This document shows, piece by piece, positions 1 through 10,000 of a stretch of 64,000 nucleotides of DNA. Below the pieces are notes generated by a model that was given only the letters and a program-made list of their open reading frames with translations, searched no databases and was not told the DNA's origin. The translations under genes and the position numbers were made by a program. The stretch comes from E44-bin32 sp034430595 (GTDB taxonomy: Bacteria; Chloroflexota; Anaerolineae; Anaerolineales; E44-bin32), in the NCBI GenBank assembly GCA_034430595.1, contig DAOUEL010000078.1:186001-250000 (forward strand), in the 5' to 3' direction. The stretch's first letter is position 1. Each line of letters opens with the position of its first letter.

Positions 1-105
1 GGAGTAGAACAAAACCGCTCGAACAACGTCGGTCTGGGCCGCGACCGGGGTGCCGGGCGCGAGCATGATCACCAGGGTCAGAATTGTGAACGCAATGCGT
101 TTCAT
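1..105 (-). CDS. Secreted protein, N-terminal fragment (cut by window edge)
   Basis: Only the first 35 codons are present, read leftward from the ATG at 105; the gene runs off the left edge. The N-terminus is a plain Sec signal peptide: MKR, then a hydrophobic run (IAFTILTLVIMLAPG) and a likely cleavage after VAA-Q. The visible mature start is AQTDVVRAVLFYS. A 'VLFYS' strand directly before the edge is how secreted thioredoxin-like proteins often begin, just ahead of a CxxC, but the CxxC itself is not in the window, so that reading is a guess. Export is well supported; function is not. Confidence 0.6.
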   Translation of the reverse strand, partial: MKRIAFTILTLVIMLAPGTPVAAQTDVVRAVLFYS

Positions 106-148
106 ATTGGCTCCAAGGGCTGGAAGTGGACTGCAGTATGAGCAGAGA

Positions 149-874
149 TTATACCGTTCCCCGGGACCGATGCAGATCCCAGAGCCTGCTGCAGGCAGCC
201 TCCAATCTTGACAGCAGCGGTTCCCCTCCTCCGGTTGTTACGTCGTCCTCGTTTTCAAGGGTGAAGTAAGGGACGTTCACTCCGGCGCTCTCCAGGTAGC
301 CACTCGGGGCGGATGCAAATAACATCCAATCATCCTCCCTGTACAGCCGTTCCATCTTTTTATCGGACAGACCGTGTTCAAGGATGCTGTCCGGGCGATT
401 CGGGTTATAGCGAGCGCGATTCTTGCGCAGCGATTCAGCATAGGACACCTGGACGTACAGGCTGACAGCCTGGCCCAGGATCGTTAGCCCCAGGTGTGGG
501 TAGGCTTGGCGATAGCCGCCGTGGGAGGCGCCGCGCGAGAATTCGATCACCACGGTGTGCATACTGCCGTTGTCCCGCCGGTACTTCTCATACTCCTGGG
601 CCAGGCGGCGAATGAGCAGGTGCCAGTAATCATCAGTCAGGAAGTAGCCATCTGGTGTCGTGTACAGACGGGGACGCTGGAAGACGGTTTCCAGCAGCAT
701 ATCTTCTTCGAACCATGTCCACAGCATGGGGAAGTCGTCCAGGATGTATATCGGACCGATGTGAAATTGATCGAGGCGCTCCTGATCCGGGATTTCGCGC
801 AGGGCATGGATGATCTCGCTTTTTCCGGCAGCCGGACGGGCGTTAAGGATCAAGATTGGAAAGTGGGATTGCAT
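149..874 (-). CDS. P-loop kinase-like protein of unknown substrate
   Basis: 241 residues. The N-terminus has a beta-strand followed by a P-loop-like NARPAAGKSE (about residues 11-20), which keeps GKS but has Ala at the position of the first Gly of the classical GxxxxGK[ST]. A later stretch (VVIEFSRGASHGG, about 110-122) could be a Walker-B-type strand. The composition is soluble, with no membrane segment. The start at 874 has a GAGGAG Shine-Dalgarno about 7 bases upstream. The protein resembles nucleoside/adenylate-type kinases of the P-loop fold in outline only. The gene stands alone and is divergent from the HIT gene. Substrate unknown. Confidence 0.65.
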   Translation of the reverse strand: MQSHFPILILNARPAAGKSEIIHALREIPDQERLDQFHIGPIYILDDFPMLWTWFEEDMLLETVFQRPRLYTTPDGYFLTDDYWHLLIRRLAQEYEKYRRDNGSMHTVVIEFSRGASHGGYRQAYPHLGLTILGQAVSLYVQVSYAESLRKNRARYNPNRPDSILEHGLSDKKMERLYREDDWMLFASAPSGYLESAGVNVPYFTLENEDDVTTGGGEPLLSRLEAACSRLWDLHRSRGTV

Positions 875-968
875 TAAGTTCTCCTCGCAAATTGAAGGAC
901 AGCGGTTCCATTCTGGTGTGCTTGTCCGGAGAGGTCAAGTCCCATCGGTGAGCGCCTCTTGGGCTGCA

Positions 969-977
969 TGGTAGAAT
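969..977 (+). promoter_or_regulatory. Candidate extended -10 promoter for the HIT/LOG/DinB run
   Basis: TGGTAGAAT carries an extended -10 (TG-N-TAGAAT) about 70 bases before the HIT start. I see no convincing -35 box at 16-18 bases spacing, so this rests on the extended -10 alone. Confidence 0.35.
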
Positions 978-1046
978 GACGACGCGGTCAGGCTTTTGCC
1001 GACGAACGATCACCAACCTCCGTACCAAAAAGGAGCCAGCCTCTGA

Positions 1047-1511
1047 ATGAACGTCGAGGACAATTGTGTCTTTTGCGGCATCGCCCGCGGCCAGAGTGAA
1101 GCGAGTTTCATTTATCAGGATGAGCTTGTTTCCGCATTCATGGATCTTTTTCCGGTAACGCCAGGGCATATTCTGGTCATTCCCAACGAGCACTTTCAGG
1201 ACTTCAGCGACGTCGAACCGGATACGGCTGGGCGCATGTTGATTCTAGGAAGGGCGCTGGGGGAAGCGCTGCGAAAGAGCGGCTTGCAGCTGGAGGGAAT
1301 CAGCTACTTCCTGGCCGAGGGTGCGGCCGCGGGCCAGGCGGTGCCCCATGCACATCTGCACATCATTCCGCGCTTCCCTGGCGATGAATGCGGACTGCGG
1401 CTGCACACGGGCCTCCCCCGCAGGGCAACGCGTGACATCCTTGAGGTGCATGCACAGAGCATCCAGAATCTGCTTCCGGGCGATGTGATGTCCAGCGCCG
1501 GCCAGGCCTAG
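1047..1511 (+). CDS. HIT family nucleotide hydrolase/transferase
   Basis: 154 residues, the usual length for a bacterial HIT (histidine triad) protein. CVFCGI near residues 8-13 is the N-terminal zinc-type Cys pair seen in many HIT proteins. PHAHLHIIPR (about 105-114) is the HxHxHxx signature whose central His forms the nucleotidyl intermediate. Family members hydrolyse purine nucleoside phosphoramidates or dinucleotides such as Ap4A. The exact substrate cannot be read from sequence. The start ATG lies 11 bases after AAGGAG. It heads a short run with the LOG and DinB genes, 8 bases before the next start. Confidence 0.9.
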   Translation: MNVEDNCVFCGIARGQSEASFIYQDELVSAFMDLFPVTPGHILVIPNEHFQDFSDVEPDTAGRMLILGRALGEALRKSGLQLEGISYFLAEGAAAGQAVPHAHLHIIPRFPGDECGLRLHTGLPRRATRDILEVHAQSIQNLLPGDVMSSAGQA

Positions 1512-1519
1512 GGGGCGAC

Positions 1520-2113
1520 ATGCCGGTAGGGCGTATTTGTATTTATTGCGGTTCAAGCGACCAATCCAATTCGACCTACTTTGATGCAGCCCGAAAGATG
1601 GGAGAGGTGTTGGCTAGCCGCTCGATCACGCTTATCTACGGCGGAGGCAGGACAGGTATGATGGGCATCCTGGCCGATGCAGTGCTGGAGAATGGGGGCC
1701 AGGTGATTGGCATCATTCCAGAGTTATTCGATACTCCAGCCCTGGTGCACCGCGAGCTGACGGAGCTGCAAGTCGTCCGATCGATGCACGAGCGAAAAGC
1801 GCGCATGGCCGAGACGGCAGATGCCTTTGTCGCTCTTCCGGGTGGTTTCGGCACATTCGAGGAGTTGTTTGAGATCCTGACCTGGTCACAAATCGGGCTC
1901 CACCGCAAGCCAATCGGTATTTTGAATGTGGACAGTTACTTCGACCCCCTGCTGGCCTTGATCGATCACGCACGCTCAGAAGGCTTCATCTACAGCGAAC
2001 ATACCGACCTTTTGATCAATGAACATGAGCCCACTGAGCTGCTGGATCGCATTGAAGCTTACACGCTTCCCCCGGGCCTGGATAAATGGGTTCATCGGAA
2101 GGAGGGGCTATGA
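1520..2113 (+). CDS. LOG family protein (TIGR00730-type Rossmann fold)
   Basis: 197 residues, normal for the family. It starts with the VGRICIYCGSSD strand and has the hallmark PGGFGTFEELFE (about 113-124), the PGGxGTxxE motif of the LOG/lysine-decarboxylase-like family. SMHERKA precedes it, the usual M-x-x-RK element. Characterised members release free cytokinin bases from their ribotides (phosphoribohydrolase) or act on AMP; the true bacterial substrate is uncertain. No decarboxylase activity should be assumed despite the old name. The stop overlaps the DinB start as ATGA. Confidence 0.9.
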   Translation: MPVGRICIYCGSSDQSNSTYFDAARKMGEVLASRSITLIYGGGRTGMMGILADAVLENGGQVIGIIPELFDTPALVHRELTELQVVRSMHERKARMAETADAFVALPGGFGTFEELFEILTWSQIGLHRKPIGILNVDSYFDPLLALIDHARSEGFIYSEHTDLLINEHEPTELLDRIEAYTLPPGLDKWVHRKEGL

Positions 2114-2574
2114 ACGCGGCGCAGTTCTTCGACCAGTGGATTCCGGTCTGGCGTGATCTGGTGCTCGCAGTCTCGATGCTCAAGGACGAAGAGCTTAAGT
2201 TCGTTCCCAGTGAGCACTACGCCCGCAGCGTCGGGGATATCCTGCGCCACATCATCAACGTCGAACGCGGCTGGATCCATTACGTGATCCGCCGGCAGTA
2301 CGAATCCTGGCCGGACGAGGATGCGCGGGCGCTTTCCAGCGTTTCGGCTTTGCGGGCGGAGATGGAGCGGGTGCACGCAGCGACGATGGATTACCTCGAA
2401 TCGGTCGATGTAGACGAATTCACCCGCATCGTGCAGGTACCAGGGGACGGCACACCCAAATTGGCCTGGATCCTGTGGCACGTCTTCGAGCAGGAAATCC
2501 ACCACCGCGGGGAACTATATCTCTGCTTGAGCTTGCTGGGATATGACCGGCCAAAGACAAACCGGCCGGGTTGA
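2110..2574 (+). CDS. DinB/YfiT-like four-helix metalloprotein
   Basis: 154 residues from the ATG at 2110, chosen because it overlaps the upstream stop (ATGA) and has GGAGGGG just before it. The reading frame is open a few codons further up, inside the LOG gene. The fold is predicted from DILRHIINVERGWI near residue 45 and VFEQEIHHRGELYL near 128, which supply the three metal-binding His of the DinB superfamily. Members include bacillithiol/mycothiol-dependent thiol transferases and many uncharacterised damage-inducible proteins. No DNA-damage box is visible here. Specific reaction unknown. Confidence 0.85.
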   Translation: MNAAQFFDQWIPVWRDLVLAVSMLKDEELKFVPSEHYARSVGDILRHIINVERGWIHYVIRRQYESWPDEDARALSSVSALRAEMERVHAATMDYLESVDVDEFTRIVQVPGDGTPKLAWILWHVFEQEIHHRGELYLCLSLLGYDRPKTNRPG

Positions 2575-2610
2575 GTTCCAGGATGCTGCTGGCGAGATGA
2601 GAGAAATCCG

Positions 2611-3828
2611 ATGAGCGCAGTTATCCGCATGCTCCATTTTGCCGATATCCACATCGGCATGGAAAACTACGGCAGTCTCGATCCAAACACCGGTACCTCA
2701 AGCCGGGTGTTCGATTTCCTGCAGCGTCTGGATGAAGTGATCGATTACGCTCTAGCAAACGAAGCCGACCTGGCCGTGTTTTCGGGCGATGCCTTCAAGG
2801 ATCGCAATCCAGAACCCACCCAGCAGCGCGAATTTGCCCAGCGTATCAAACGCCTGGCGGACGCAGTGCCCACGCTGCTGCTGGTGGGCAACCATGATAT
2901 GCCGGGCATGGCAGTGAAAGCGAACAGCCTCGACATCTTCCGTGCACTTGAAGTGCCGGGTGTTATCGTCGGCTACCGCGACGAAGGCCGTGTGATTGAA
3001 ACCCGGCATGGTCCGGTCTTCCTGGCCTGGATGCCGTATCCGATGCGCAACCGGCTTATGTCCTGGAAGAAGTACCAGGGCAAATCGATCGACGAGCTCA
3101 ATCAGGGACTGCGGAGCGAAGTCGCCGGACGGTTGGAACAGCTTGCGGAACAGGCACGGACGATGGATATGCCGCGCGTCCTGGCCGGTCACTTCGGGGT
3201 CGATACAGCCCGCTTCGGGTCGGAACGTTCCGTTATGCTCGGACGGGATCTACCGCTGCTGACCTCAATGGTGACCGATGAGGCCTGGGATTATGTTGCC
3301 CTCGGTCACATTCACCGGCACCAGAATTTAAATCCGGCCGGCTACCCGCCTGTCGTCTACAGCGGTTCGCTGGAACGGATCGATTTCGGCGAGGAGGCGG
3401 AAGAGAAAGGCTTCTGCTGGGTCGAATTGAAGCGTGGTGAAACAGAGTGGCGTTTTGTGCCCGTTGCCGCCCGACCGTTTATCACGTTGGATGTCGATGT
3501 GCGTGAGTCGAAGGACCCAACGGCGGATGTGCTCTCAGCCATTGCCGGGCGTGACCTGGAGGGCAGCGTCGCACGCGTGCGCATCCAGCTTACAAATGAT
3601 CAAACCAGATTGTTGGACGAACGTCCAATCGAGACCGCTCTAAAGCCAACGGCAAATTTCATCATTGCCCGTGAGCTTGAGATTGAAGCCCGCAGCCGGC
3701 TTGGCGACCTGGCTCCGGAGGAGCTTACGCCATTTGAGTTAGTGGAGCGCTACTTCAAGAGCCGTGACGTCGAACCCGAAAGGCTCGCTGAGCTGATGGA
3801 AAAAGCTGGGGAGCTGCTGCATGAATGA
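2611..3828 (+). CDS. sbcD: SbcD/Mre11-type exonuclease subunit
   Basis: 405 residues. The calcineurin-like phosphoesterase motifs are in order: FADIHIG (metal-binding D, H), FSGDAFKDRNP (GD), VGNHDMPG (GNHD) and ALGHIHRHQ (GHxH). Together with SbcC it forms the Mre11-Rad50-like complex that opens hairpins and trims DNA ends during double-strand break repair. The C-terminal part holds a capping region and ends in a helix (FELVERYFKSRDVEPERLAELMEKAG) that would contact the SbcC coiled-coil base. sbcC begins 51 bases downstream in the same direction, the standard operon order. Confidence 0.95.
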   Translation: MSAVIRMLHFADIHIGMENYGSLDPNTGTSSRVFDFLQRLDEVIDYALANEADLAVFSGDAFKDRNPEPTQQREFAQRIKRLADAVPTLLLVGNHDMPGMAVKANSLDIFRALEVPGVIVGYRDEGRVIETRHGPVFLAWMPYPMRNRLMSWKKYQGKSIDELNQGLRSEVAGRLEQLAEQARTMDMPRVLAGHFGVDTARFGSERSVMLGRDLPLLTSMVTDEAWDYVALGHIHRHQNLNPAGYPPVVYSGSLERIDFGEEAEEKGFCWVELKRGETEWRFVPVAARPFITLDVDVRESKDPTADVLSAIAGRDLEGSVARVRIQLTNDQTRLLDERPIETALKPTANFIIARELEIEARSRLGDLAPEELTPFELVERYFKSRDVEPERLAELMEKAGELLHE

Positions 3829-3879
3829 GGCATGCAGTGAACACACCGCCTACGGGCTGTCCGGTTTCGTGATCCGCCG

Positions 3880-5973
3880 ATGATCCCGCTCGAACTTGAA
3901 CTGAAGAACTTTCTCGCCTACCAATCCCCCCCGCCGCTTAACTTCGAGGGCGTGCATGTCGCTTGCCTGGCAGGCGAAAATGGGGCAGGAAAATCATCTC
4001 TGCTGGACGCAATCACCTGGGCGCTCTGGGGGCGTGCTCGCAGCAACAGCCCCGATGACCTAATTCACCAGGGGAAGACCGAAATGCGGGTAGCGCTCAC
4101 TTTTGCGCAGGGGTTGGATCGCTACCAGGTCATCCGTCAACGAAAGGCCGGCAAGCGCGGCACGTCGGTGCTTGAGTTTCAAGTCTGGTCTCCCGAAAGC
4201 GAGTCATGGCGCGGCCTGTCAGGATCGGCAATTCGGGAAACACAGCAGCGGATCGATGAACTGCTGCGCCTGGATTACGAAACCTTCACCAACTCCGCTT
4301 TCCTGGTCCAGGGCCAGGCTGATGCTTTTACGACCAAGACACCGACCCAGCGCAAGCAGGTGCTGGCAAATATTCTCGGCCTCGGGATCTGGGAAGTCTA
4401 CGAAGCCCGCGCCCGGGAGCGGATCAATACGACCCAGGCTGAAATCCAGCGTCTTGAGGGGAGCCTGGAAGAGATCCAGCGTGAGCTGTCTCACCGGGGG
4501 GAATACGAAGCCGAACTGGAAGGGGCGAGCAAACTGGCCGAGCAGGTGGGGCTCAAGCTGGCCGAGGCCGAGAAGCAGTGGGCCGACCTGGAGGGAGCGC
4601 GTGCCGAAATGGTCAGCCTGCAGCGCGGGATCGATGATCTGACCCGGCGCATCAGCAACCGCCAGAACGAGCTGGCTGAGCTTTCCAAAGAACGGGCAGA
4701 GCTTCGGGCACGAGCTGACGGGAGTGCGGTCGAGGCAGCGCTGGCCGAGATTACTGAGAATCTCGAGACTCTGGCACCGCTCCAGGAGCAGTTCGACGAG
4801 CTTGGTGAGCGCAGGGCAGCGCTTTTAGAGCAAACCGCCAGCTTGCGAGGTATGAACGAGGCGCTCGGTCCGGAGACCGAACCTTTGAAGGCACGCCTGC
4901 AGACTCTGGCGCAAGCGGATCAGCCCATCTGCCCGACCTGTGCCCAACCGCTGACCGAAGGGCACCGCCATGACCTGGTCCAGGAGCTCGAGGGTGAAAT
5001 TGCGATCCGCCGAGAACAGTATCGCGAAAACCGGGAGCAGATTGCCGAGCTCGAGACAGACCTAGGCCAGGTGCGCAAAGAACAGTCCGGTCTGCAGGTG
5101 CGGTTGAAAGAACGCCCAGCGCTGGAAAAGCGATTGGGGGAACTGCAGGCCGCGCGGGCGCATGTCGACCAGGCGCAAAAACAGCTGGAGGTGCTTGAAG
5201 AACGCATTCAGCGCTGGGAGGTGGAGCTTGGGGCTGATATATCCCGGCGGGAGGAACTCGAGAAGAGCATCAAAGCCAGTGAGAGCCGGGTGCAGGCCGC
5301 GGCGCTGACTGAAGCGGACCTAGAACAATTGCGGCGGGAAAAGCGAATGTCCGATGAGCGTGTGGGGGGCGCACGGCAGAAATTAGCGGCGCTGAATTCG
5401 TTCGAAAAACAGCGCACGGAACGGCAGGCAGCGCGGCAGCGCTGTGCAGTCGATCTCGGAACCTACGAAGCGCTGCGCGATGCATTCAGCAAGCGCGGTG
5501 TGCCGGCCATGATCATTGAAACGGCCGTCCCGGAGCTCGAGCGTTCGGCAAACGAGCTTCTGGCGCAGATGACGGATGGCCGGATGCACGCCCGCATCGA
5601 AACACAGCGTGAGATCAAGACCGGGGAGCTGCGCGAGGCGCTCGACATCATCATCTCCGACGAGCTAGGGAGCAGGCCATACGAAATGTACTCCGGCGGC
5701 GAGGCGTTCCGCATCGATTTTGCGATCCGGATTGCCCTCTCGCGCATGCTTGCCCGGCGGGCAGGAGCCCAACTACGCAGCCTGTTCATCGATGAGGGGT
5801 TCGGAACCCAGGACACTCGCGGCCGAGAGCATCTTGTTTCAGCCATAAACAGCATCCAGGATGACTTCGACCTGATCCTGGTTATCACGCACATCGATGA
5901 ACTGAAAGAAGCTTTTCCGGCTCGCATCGAAGTCACCAAAACCAGCCAGGGTTCAACCTACCAATTTGCCTGA
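3880..5973 (+). CDS. sbcC: SbcC/Rad50-type ATPase subunit
   Basis: 697 residues, shorter than the E. coli protein (about 1,050), mainly because the coiled coils are short. The N-terminal Walker A is GENGAGKSSL (about 34-43). Long heptad-rich coiled coils flank CPTC (C351, C354), the zinc hook that joins two Rad50 arms. The C-terminal lobe has an ABC-type signature (YSGGEAFRIDFAIRIALS, about 606-623) and Walker B FIDEGFGTQD. It drives the SbcD nuclease by ATP-dependent opening and closing. The hook and the ATPase motifs all look intact, so this is a compact but complete Rad50. Confidence 0.95.
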   Translation: MIPLELELKNFLAYQSPPPLNFEGVHVACLAGENGAGKSSLLDAITWALWGRARSNSPDDLIHQGKTEMRVALTFAQGLDRYQVIRQRKAGKRGTSVLEFQVWSPESESWRGLSGSAIRETQQRIDELLRLDYETFTNSAFLVQGQADAFTTKTPTQRKQVLANILGLGIWEVYEARARERINTTQAEIQRLEGSLEEIQRELSHRGEYEAELEGASKLAEQVGLKLAEAEKQWADLEGARAEMVSLQRGIDDLTRRISNRQNELAELSKERAELRARADGSAVEAALAEITENLETLAPLQEQFDELGERRAALLEQTASLRGMNEALGPETEPLKARLQTLAQADQPICPTCAQPLTEGHRHDLVQELEGEIAIRREQYRENREQIAELETDLGQVRKEQSGLQVRLKERPALEKRLGELQAARAHVDQAQKQLEVLEERIQRWEVELGADISRREELEKSIKASESRVQAAALTEADLEQLRREKRMSDERVGGARQKLAALNSFEKQRTERQAARQRCAVDLGTYEALRDAFSKRGVPAMIIETAVPELERSANELLAQMTDGRMHARIETQREIKTGELREALDIIISDELGSRPYEMYSGGEAFRIDFAIRIALSRMLARRAGAQLRSLFIDEGFGTQDTRGREHLVSAINSIQDDFDLILVITHIDELKEAFPARIEVTKTSQGSTYQFA

Positions 5974-6090
5974 TTGAGGCCAGGTTATACAAGACACCCC
6001 GGGCGCCGGTTTCCATCGAACCCAGACCGGCGGCCCTGTGTTTATTTCCATGAGTCCTGGCACAATCCGCTAGGGCTTTTCGGAGGGAAG

Positions 6091-7098
6091 ATGCGAGTAA
6101 TGATCGCCGGTGGGACCGGCTTTATCGGCCGATATATTAGCCGCTTTGCACTTGAGCGGGGCTGGGATGTCAACCTGTTGGTGCGCAACCCGGCCAGCCC
6201 TGCCGCACGTGCTCTGGAGGAGCGAGGTGCACACCTGGTCGCGGGTGACATCACAAAGAAGGAATCCCTGCAGGCCGCCTTTAAAACCGTACAGCCTGAT
6301 GTGTATATGCATAATGCGGGCTGGTACGAGCTGGGCATCCCGCGCGGCAAGCACGAGGCAATGCGCCGAGTAAACGTCGACGGTCTCGCCAATGCATTGG
6401 CTGCGGCCGAGGAAGTGAATGTAGAGCGTGTGATTATGACCTCCAGTACGACCGCCCTCGGAGACACCGCCGGCCAGCTAGTTGAAGAGGGCTTTCAACG
6501 CACCGCGCAACCCTCGAGTTGGTACGAGCGCACGTTAATCGAGGCACGCGAGCTGGCCGACGGCTATCGAGAACGGGGTTTTCCCTTAATCCTGGGCTGT
6601 CCTGCTCAGGTCATCGGCCCAGGCGATCACTCAACCTACGGTCACTTGTTCCGGCTCTACCTGCGGCGCTTGCTCCCACCTACGGTCTGGGGGCCGGGAG
6701 GTGCCTTCTCCTTTGTTCATGTCGAAGATACGGCTCACGCGCTGCTCGGGCTGGTCGAGCATGGCTCACCGGGCGGTGAGTATTTCATTGCGGGGAGTGT
6801 GATGACCAACCGCGAGATGCTTTCGACCTGGGCTGAAGGGCTGCACCGCAGGACTCGCTTCCTGTGGCTGCCTTATCCGATTGCGCTGGCTGCTGGCCTG
6901 GCAGCGACCCCTTTACTACGCCTGTCGGGGCAGCCCGCATTCATCTCGGCCGAGGTTGTGCGTTCAAGCTGCGCCTCATTTCGCTACCGGGCGGATAAGA
7001 TACAGCAGACGACCGGGGTGAAACTCAGGAGTGCAAGGCAGGCTTGGCTGGACACAATTGAGGCTGAGCGTGGTATTCTGTCGACGGGTACGCGTTAG
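6091..7098 (+). CDS. NAD-dependent epimerase/dehydratase (extended SDR)
   Basis: 335 residues from the ATG at 6091, preceded by GGAGGG at the right spacing; the frame is open further upstream but that part looks non-coding. GGTGFIGRYISR (about 7-18) is the Rossmann GxxGxxG. Later come HNAGWYELG and the SDR pair Tyr/Lys region around SSWYERTLIEARELA. Here the expected YxxxK reads YERTLIE, so the usual Lys is not at the +4 position and the catalytic step may be altered. The family acts on nucleotide sugars, flavonol-like ketones or sterol-like lipids. Its 3' end overlaps the convergent kinase gene. Confidence 0.8.
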   Translation: MRVMIAGGTGFIGRYISRFALERGWDVNLLVRNPASPAARALEERGAHLVAGDITKKESLQAAFKTVQPDVYMHNAGWYELGIPRGKHEAMRRVNVDGLANALAAAEEVNVERVIMTSSTTALGDTAGQLVEEGFQRTAQPSSWYERTLIEARELADGYRERGFPLILGCPAQVIGPGDHSTYGHLFRLYLRRLLPPTVWGPGGAFSFVHVEDTAHALLGLVEHGSPGGEYFIAGSVMTNREMLSTWAEGLHRRTRFLWLPYPIALAAGLAATPLLRLSGQPAFISAEVVRSSCASFRYRADKIQQTTGVKLRSARQAWLDTIEAERGILSTGTR

Positions 7099-10000
7099 TT
7101 CAAAGCGTCGGGAGGTCCTTCAACCGGCAGCCAGACGGCAAAGCATGAGCCCTGCCCGAGGCCGCCGCTGTAGACGTGGATATGCCCTCCATGGCGTTCG
7201 GCGATCTCATGGCAAATTGCCAGCCCGAGGCCGGTACCAGGAGCCCCCGTCTCCTGGCTCGCCGTCCCACGGAAGAACCGCTTGAAGATTTCGCTCTGTT
7301 CACCCGGCGCAATGCCCAGGCCGGTATCCTCGACTTCTGCTATGACCCACGCTGTCTGACCCTCGTGGTGGACTCGAGACCGAAGCGTGATCTGTCCGCC
7401 TTCTGGAGTGTAGTTCATGGCATTTGTCAGCAGGTTGGTGAAGACCTGGCCCAGCAAGCGTTCATCGCCGAGGATCGTTGGAACACCTTCGGCAGCCTGC
7501 AAGTTGAGCTGCAGCTCGCGTTCAGCTGCGAGCGATGACCGGTCCTGTACCAGGGCGTCAAGCAACTGATTGACATCGACCGGCCGGGCGTAGAGCGGCG
7601 AGGCACCCACATCAAGCCGCGAAAGAGAGAGCAGGTCATCGATCAGGTTTGCCAGGCGGTCGCTCTCGCGTGATAGTGTTTCCAGATAGCGTGTAACTTT
7701 TTTCTGGTCACGCACCCGTTCCAGCAAATCCAGATAGAGCCGTATATTGGTCAGCGGTGTGCGCAGTTCGTGCGAAACATCGGAGACGAACTGCGATTTC
7801 AGCCGGTCGAGCTCCTTCAATGCGCTGATGTCATGGTAGACACTGACGTAGTTGAGGACCGCATTGTCCGGCCCGACGACAGGCGTGATCGTTAATGCCG
7901 CCTCATAGGTGCTGCCGTCTTTGCGCATGTTGACGACCTCGGCCTTGAAGGTGTCGCCGGCTTCGATCGTGGCCAGCATCGATTTGTAGAAGTCATCGCT
8001 CTGTTTCCCGGTGCGCATAAAACTTGGCGTCTTGCCGAGCACTTCGCTGGAACGATAGCCGTTCAAACGCTCCCAGGCCGGATTGACGAATTGAATTAAG
8101 GCCTCGCGATCCGTTACCATCACCGCATCGCCAACGTGGGTGAGCATGGCGTCCAGCCGGTCGCGCTCCGCTTTCAGTGCCTCCTCCAGGGTGATGCGTT
8201 CAGAGATGTCCGTCACCAGCCCCGTCAGCCCTTGCGGTTGACCTGCCTCGTCCAGGATCAAGCTCACGCCAACCATGGCCGGTATTTCGTGTCCAGAACG
8301 GGAGCGGAAGGTCGTCTCGTACACATCGGCCTGTGGTAGGTCGCCGCTCAAGCGAGAGTGGAAGCGCTGCAATGTTTCCTGCAGGTGCTGCTCATCAAGG
8401 AAGCCGCTCTCCTGGAATTCTTGCCCGACAATCTCGTCCACCGGGGCCTCGGCCATGCGTGCCAGCGCCTGGTTCGCATACAGAATGATGCCTTCAGCGC
8501 TGATCTGGAATATTCCGGATTGGGCTGTCTCAACCAGCGAGCGATAGCGTGCTTCTGACAGTGCGAGTTCACGCGTGCGTTCCTCAACCTGGCGTTCAAG
8601 GCGCTGGGCTTGTGCTTCGATCTGTCCGTAGAGGTGCGCATTTTCGATCGAGACCGCCGCCTGGGCCGCAAAGGCCCGCAGGAGGTCAAGCTCGTCGGAG
8701 GTAAAAGGCCGCTCCAACCCAAGGCGCCGGACGGTCATCGCCCCCAGGGTGCGCTGGCGGATGGAGAGCGGGACGATAGCTAGGCATTCGAGCTCGTCTT
8801 CCTGGGTACCGGGGACTTGAATGCCGCGCGGATCTCGGGATGGATCGTTTATCATCAAAGATTGTCCGCTCTCGACCACGTGGCCAGTCAAACCCTGGCC
8901 GAGCGGCAGATCGAAATTCATGATCGCTCGAGCATTAGGTTCGAGGGCTACCACGCAGCGCAGGGCATTTTCGGTGTAGTCGACGAGATGGATACGGCTG
9001 CCGTCGCCGTTCAATAGGTCATTTGCCTGACGGGCAATCTCGTTCAGCACGGTCTCAGTATCAAGCGATGATGAAATCGAACGGGCGGTGTTGATCAAGG
9101 TCTGGGCTTCCTCTGCCCGCCGCTGGGCCTGGCTGAAGAGCCGGGCGTTGCGCACGGCGATTGCCGCCATGCTGGCGATGGCCTGGGCTTGTTCGATTTG
9201 TTCTGAACCAAAGTGCTGTTTGTCAGCGAAGCTGAACAGCCCGAGTCCGCCGATCGCTTCCTCCCCGATCATCAGCGGCACACCGAGGAAGGCCTGCGCC
9301 CCTGCTTCCACCCAGTCATCGAATGCGAACGGCACTTCGCTGTAGGCCGGTACGAGGATCGGCCGCTTGCTTTTAACGAGCTGCCGGGCGAAGCCGCCCT
9401 TGAATTCTGCGGCTCGATCAGCCCCGTTCGCTGGGAGTCCGATTACGCACGGGTAGCTTATCTGCTCGGGGTTGTTCTCAACCATGCCGATCGCGCCCGC
9501 ATCGGCGCCAATCACTTCAAGTGCCAGGTGCACGATCGCTTCGAATACCTGGTCGGTTGCCCGCGCGCTGGCGACCTCTTCGATCACCTGGTTTCTCAAG
9601 CGCTGCAGCTGCAGCGATCGCTCAAGCTTCTGGCGTGCTCTCACCTGACCAAGGGCGATCGCGATGTGGTCGGCCAGGGCGGCGACCATCGGGGTATCTT
9701 CTACACTGAGCCAATCCGCCACCACGTTTAATGTGCCGATCACGTCGTCGCCGAGGAGCAGCGGAGCCAGGATCACATGTTCATCCCCGAGGACCTTCAT
9801 CACCTGCTTCAGCAGGGGCTGCAGAGCCTGAGGCATCAATTGGGCGACAATTGCTGAGCGGTCTTCCGTGAAGAGCGGTTCGCGGCTTTTGATTACTCTG
9901 GAATAGAGGTCTACGGTGGATGGGTCGAAGCTGTATCCGGCTGGAGATAAGCCGGTGATGCGGTGCAGCGACTTGATGATGGGCGGAGGCAGTGAGGGAG

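Noticed and set aside
843..1193. A 116-codon minus-strand frame between the kinase-like and HIT genes
   Set aside because: It overlaps both real genes, covers a likely promoter and shows no family features.
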